64,000 bases of DNA, taken from NCBI RefSeq assembly GCF_963662255.1, contig NC_085049.1, positions 56,777,158 to 56,841,157 on the forward strand, written 5' to 3'. Shown in pieces: positions 61,771 to 64,000 of the stretch. Within the stretch, counting starts at the first letter, position 1; each line of letters starts with the position of its first letter. The stretch is from Cinclus cinclus (Eukaryota > Chordata > Aves > Passeriformes > Cinclidae). The notes under the pieces are model-generated. The model saw only the letters and a list, made by a program, of their open reading frames with translations, was not told the DNA's origin and made no database searches. The translations under genes were made by a program, and so were the position numbers.

Positions 61771-64000
61771 CCCCTCCCCACCCCTTATTTCCATAATAAA
61801 CTTTTAGAAGCCTGAAAAAAATGGCCAGAGGCAGCAGTTTAGGCTACCTGCTTCCAAGGCATTTGGAAAGAGTAGGAGGGTTTTAGCTATAATCCACCTG
61901 AGATGAGCAGGACTGAATGCACCAACAGCAACACAGCACAAAACCCAGAAAGAAATTATTGAAGTCACACACACAAATGCACTCTTCAAGCTGGTGAAAG
62001 CATCTGTGTAAACCAAGCTGCCACCATTTCAGCAGCTCCCAGCCCCCGTGCCATGCTTTGCATTAAGGCACATAAACATGTAGAACCTGTCCATGTACCT
62101 GTGCAATCTGGTGAGTCAGATGCAGGAATTAAATTGACTAAAAAAAAAAAATTTAAGAGCACGTTCCAAAAATCCTGCAGGGCTATTTTTAAGCTCTATC
62201 ATTTCTACAATCAAAACAGCAGAGGGGGCAGAAGCCAGCAGCGAGGAGCAGGAGCCCAGCCTGCCCTGCTGGGCAGTGAAAGCCTGAGGCTTCAGAGCAA
62301 CTCCAGCCAGATCAGGACAGGGGCTTCATGGCCCCAGTCATCTACTGATCCTGGATCTCTCTGCATGGTCTGTGAATTCAACAGGCTGAATTGGCTGAAG
62401 ACAAGCTCATTCCTCTCCCTGCTGCATCAGTGTCTTGCTAATTTAGCACCTAGATAGTAAAATGAGCAGTGCTGAAAAAGCACTCCCACAGGAGCAGTAT
62501 ATCAGCTTATACTATGAAACCATAAACTTCAGCCTGAAATTCAAGTTTAAATAAATCAGTTCAGTGTATGGACTAATTGATCTGTTTAGTTCAGTACTGC
62601 AAACTTCAAGGCCTGAAACCAGTGAACTAGGATAAAGGGACACTCGTCATGTCACCTGCATGCCACTGGCATCCTAAAGAGATTACCTGAGAAAGTGACA
62701 CTGCTCACCAGTACTTAATTTGTTTTTCAACCTCATTGCATTAATAACACTGTTTGCATTTCTGGCTCAACTGATGAAATCTGAACAAAAAAATTATAAA
62801 AATAGAATTAAAATGAAAATAAGATTTCTAATTCATTTTATGCAATAAGGGGCCTTCCACTTAGACTGGAAACTAGTCCAGAACAAGACTGGCTCAACTC
62901 AAAGCACCTAATCAGTTTAAAGAAGAAATAAATGCACATGCAAACTTACAATCTTTAAGGCACCATTACCAAAATTATATTCACATTCTTATCTTAACCT
63001 ACAGTTAAAAGCTGCAAACTTAAAAATCCACACAGCTTCCACACAAGTTTTTAGTTAGCATAGGTTTACTTACATAAATCCAAACACCTACAGGTGCAAT
63101 TTCCCTCGTAACCCACTATACAACCAATTTTTAAAATAAATGTGAAGCACTTCTAGTCACTATAGCCTTATACAAGAACTTGGCCATCTGAGTCTCCCAA
63201 GTGGAAATCAGTGAGAGAGACAGACTTACAGTATCCTGAAACCATGAGCTCCTCTGCACTAATATGAATTCTTACAATTTAAAAAGCTACCCAAAGAAAC
63301 CCCCAAAAAACTGCTCCCCATTCAGGCAACATTTTGCTGTGTGCTTATGTACTGCTGGTCTCCGAATGTCATTGAGGGCACATCTTGGGATGCCAAATGG
63401 TACATAGCTGGTGAGCAGAGAGCTTGGATTACCTTCCCCTGCAGTTTTACAAATGCCACAGGGTACTCATTACACAGGCAGACTGCATTAATTCTGCAAA
63501 TAAGTCCACTTGTTCGATTCAGCACAACAGTGGCAAAATACACATCTAGAGGATGCATCTCCACTAACAAAAGGAGCAGGAATCCTCTCGACTTCCTCTG
63601 GAGGTGTTTTATTCACGGTTCAGTGAAGTACATGGTAAACTGCAACCATGGGCAGAATGCTATTTAAAGGCACTTGTTCCAGTCAGAGCTAGAAATGTAA
63701 TGGTAAACAGGATAAATGAAACAAACAGCTAGTTTCCTGGAAGCAAGCAAAAAAGCTAAACACCAAGGGAAGACTGACATTATTCTATTAAACAAGAAGA
63801 AAACAAAATGCAATTCAAGGCATGCTTAAAGTTTTTATCTTGTTTCTCACATACAGTAAAGCAGTATCAGTGTGAGGTCTACCAGGGCCACTATATTCCT
63901 ACTAAACAGACTGAATCTGTGAAGAAAGCGAGTTACAAAACAAGAACTCACATTGCTTTGAGAGAAGAATCAGCAAAACTCATTAACTGCCTCCTATGCT

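Larger units (their letters stand above)
29560..64000 (-). other. RBFOX2: RBFOX2 transcription unit, 3' part (5' end outside window)
   Basis: Nine minus-strand coding exons from 57747 down to 35868 total 681 nt (226 codons plus stop). All are bounded by AG and GT, with phases that fit at each junction. They encode the second half of the RRM and the whole C-terminal region. Diagnostic residues identify RBFOX2 rather than RBFOX1: KKMVTPYANG, WKLSPVVGAVYGPELYA, the segment from ASSFQADVSLGN through INTYIPLI, and the end SLYRGGYSRFAPY. The exon encoding the RRM part that ends GSKG and all upstream exons are not found up to 64000. The 3' end is inferred from a poly(A) signal at 29579-29584. Confidence 0.93.
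57748..64000 (-). other. RBFOX2: RBFOX2 intron upstream of the 93-nt exon (partial)
   Basis: About 6.25 kb shows no recognisable coding exon. I looked for the expected upstream RRM exon and did not see it. The stretch is AT-rich, with A-runs near 60918-60955, a (TA)n at 61401-61422, a TTTC repeat at 61755-61770 and a G-run/C-run pair at 59613-59670. Confidence 0.75.

Noticed and set aside
1..64000. CRISPR arrays, operons, prophage, tRNA or rRNA genes, or a novel prokaryotic-type system
   Set aside because: The window is intron-containing vertebrate DNA; I saw no regularly spaced repeats and no tRNA or rRNA signatures.

Overview
This window is vertebrate nuclear DNA, almost certainly from a bird. 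It carries most of a bird-type myoglobin gene (MB), the 3' half of the splicing-regulator gene RBFOX2, and a CR1 LINE fragment, which is the standard interspersed repeat of avian genomes. Repeat density is otherwise low. There is no prokaryotic-style gene packing. Apart from the exons listed here, I recognise no product in the many short open reading frames.

Layout: positions 1 to about 5085 are intergenic DNA beyond the 3' end of MB. MB lies on the minus strand from about 9015 (TATA box at 9039-9044) to about 5085. It has three coding exons of 95, 223 and 147 nt that join to exactly 154 codons plus stop. Positions about 9100-29560 are a roughly 20 kb intergenic stretch with one CR1 copy (18838-19264), a CpG-dense patch near 11.3-11.55 kb, and no gene I can recognise. 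RBFOX2, also on the minus strand, fills the rest. A long 3' UTR (about 29560-35867) is followed upstream by nine coding exons between 35868 and 57747. Their lengths are 45, 73, 89, 40, 133, 93, 54, 61 and 93 nt, and they join in one frame to 226 codons plus stop. From 57748 to the window end I see only intron; the start of the gene lies beyond 64000.

How it works together: myoglobin is the muscle oxygen-binding haemoprotein, and its promoter here has a TATA box and two E-boxes. RBFOX2 is an RNA-binding protein that recognises (U)GCAUG to control alternative splicing. Its own exons here are surrounded by TGCATG in the sense orientation. The most striking case is the 93-nt RRM exon, where TGCATG lies beside the 3' splice site and overlaps the 5' splice site. 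This fits known RBFOX autoregulation. A candidate unannotated stop-containing exon (56701-56774) lies in the next intron. The MB-RBFOX2 order and shared strand match mammalian synteny, but I see no APOL genes between them.
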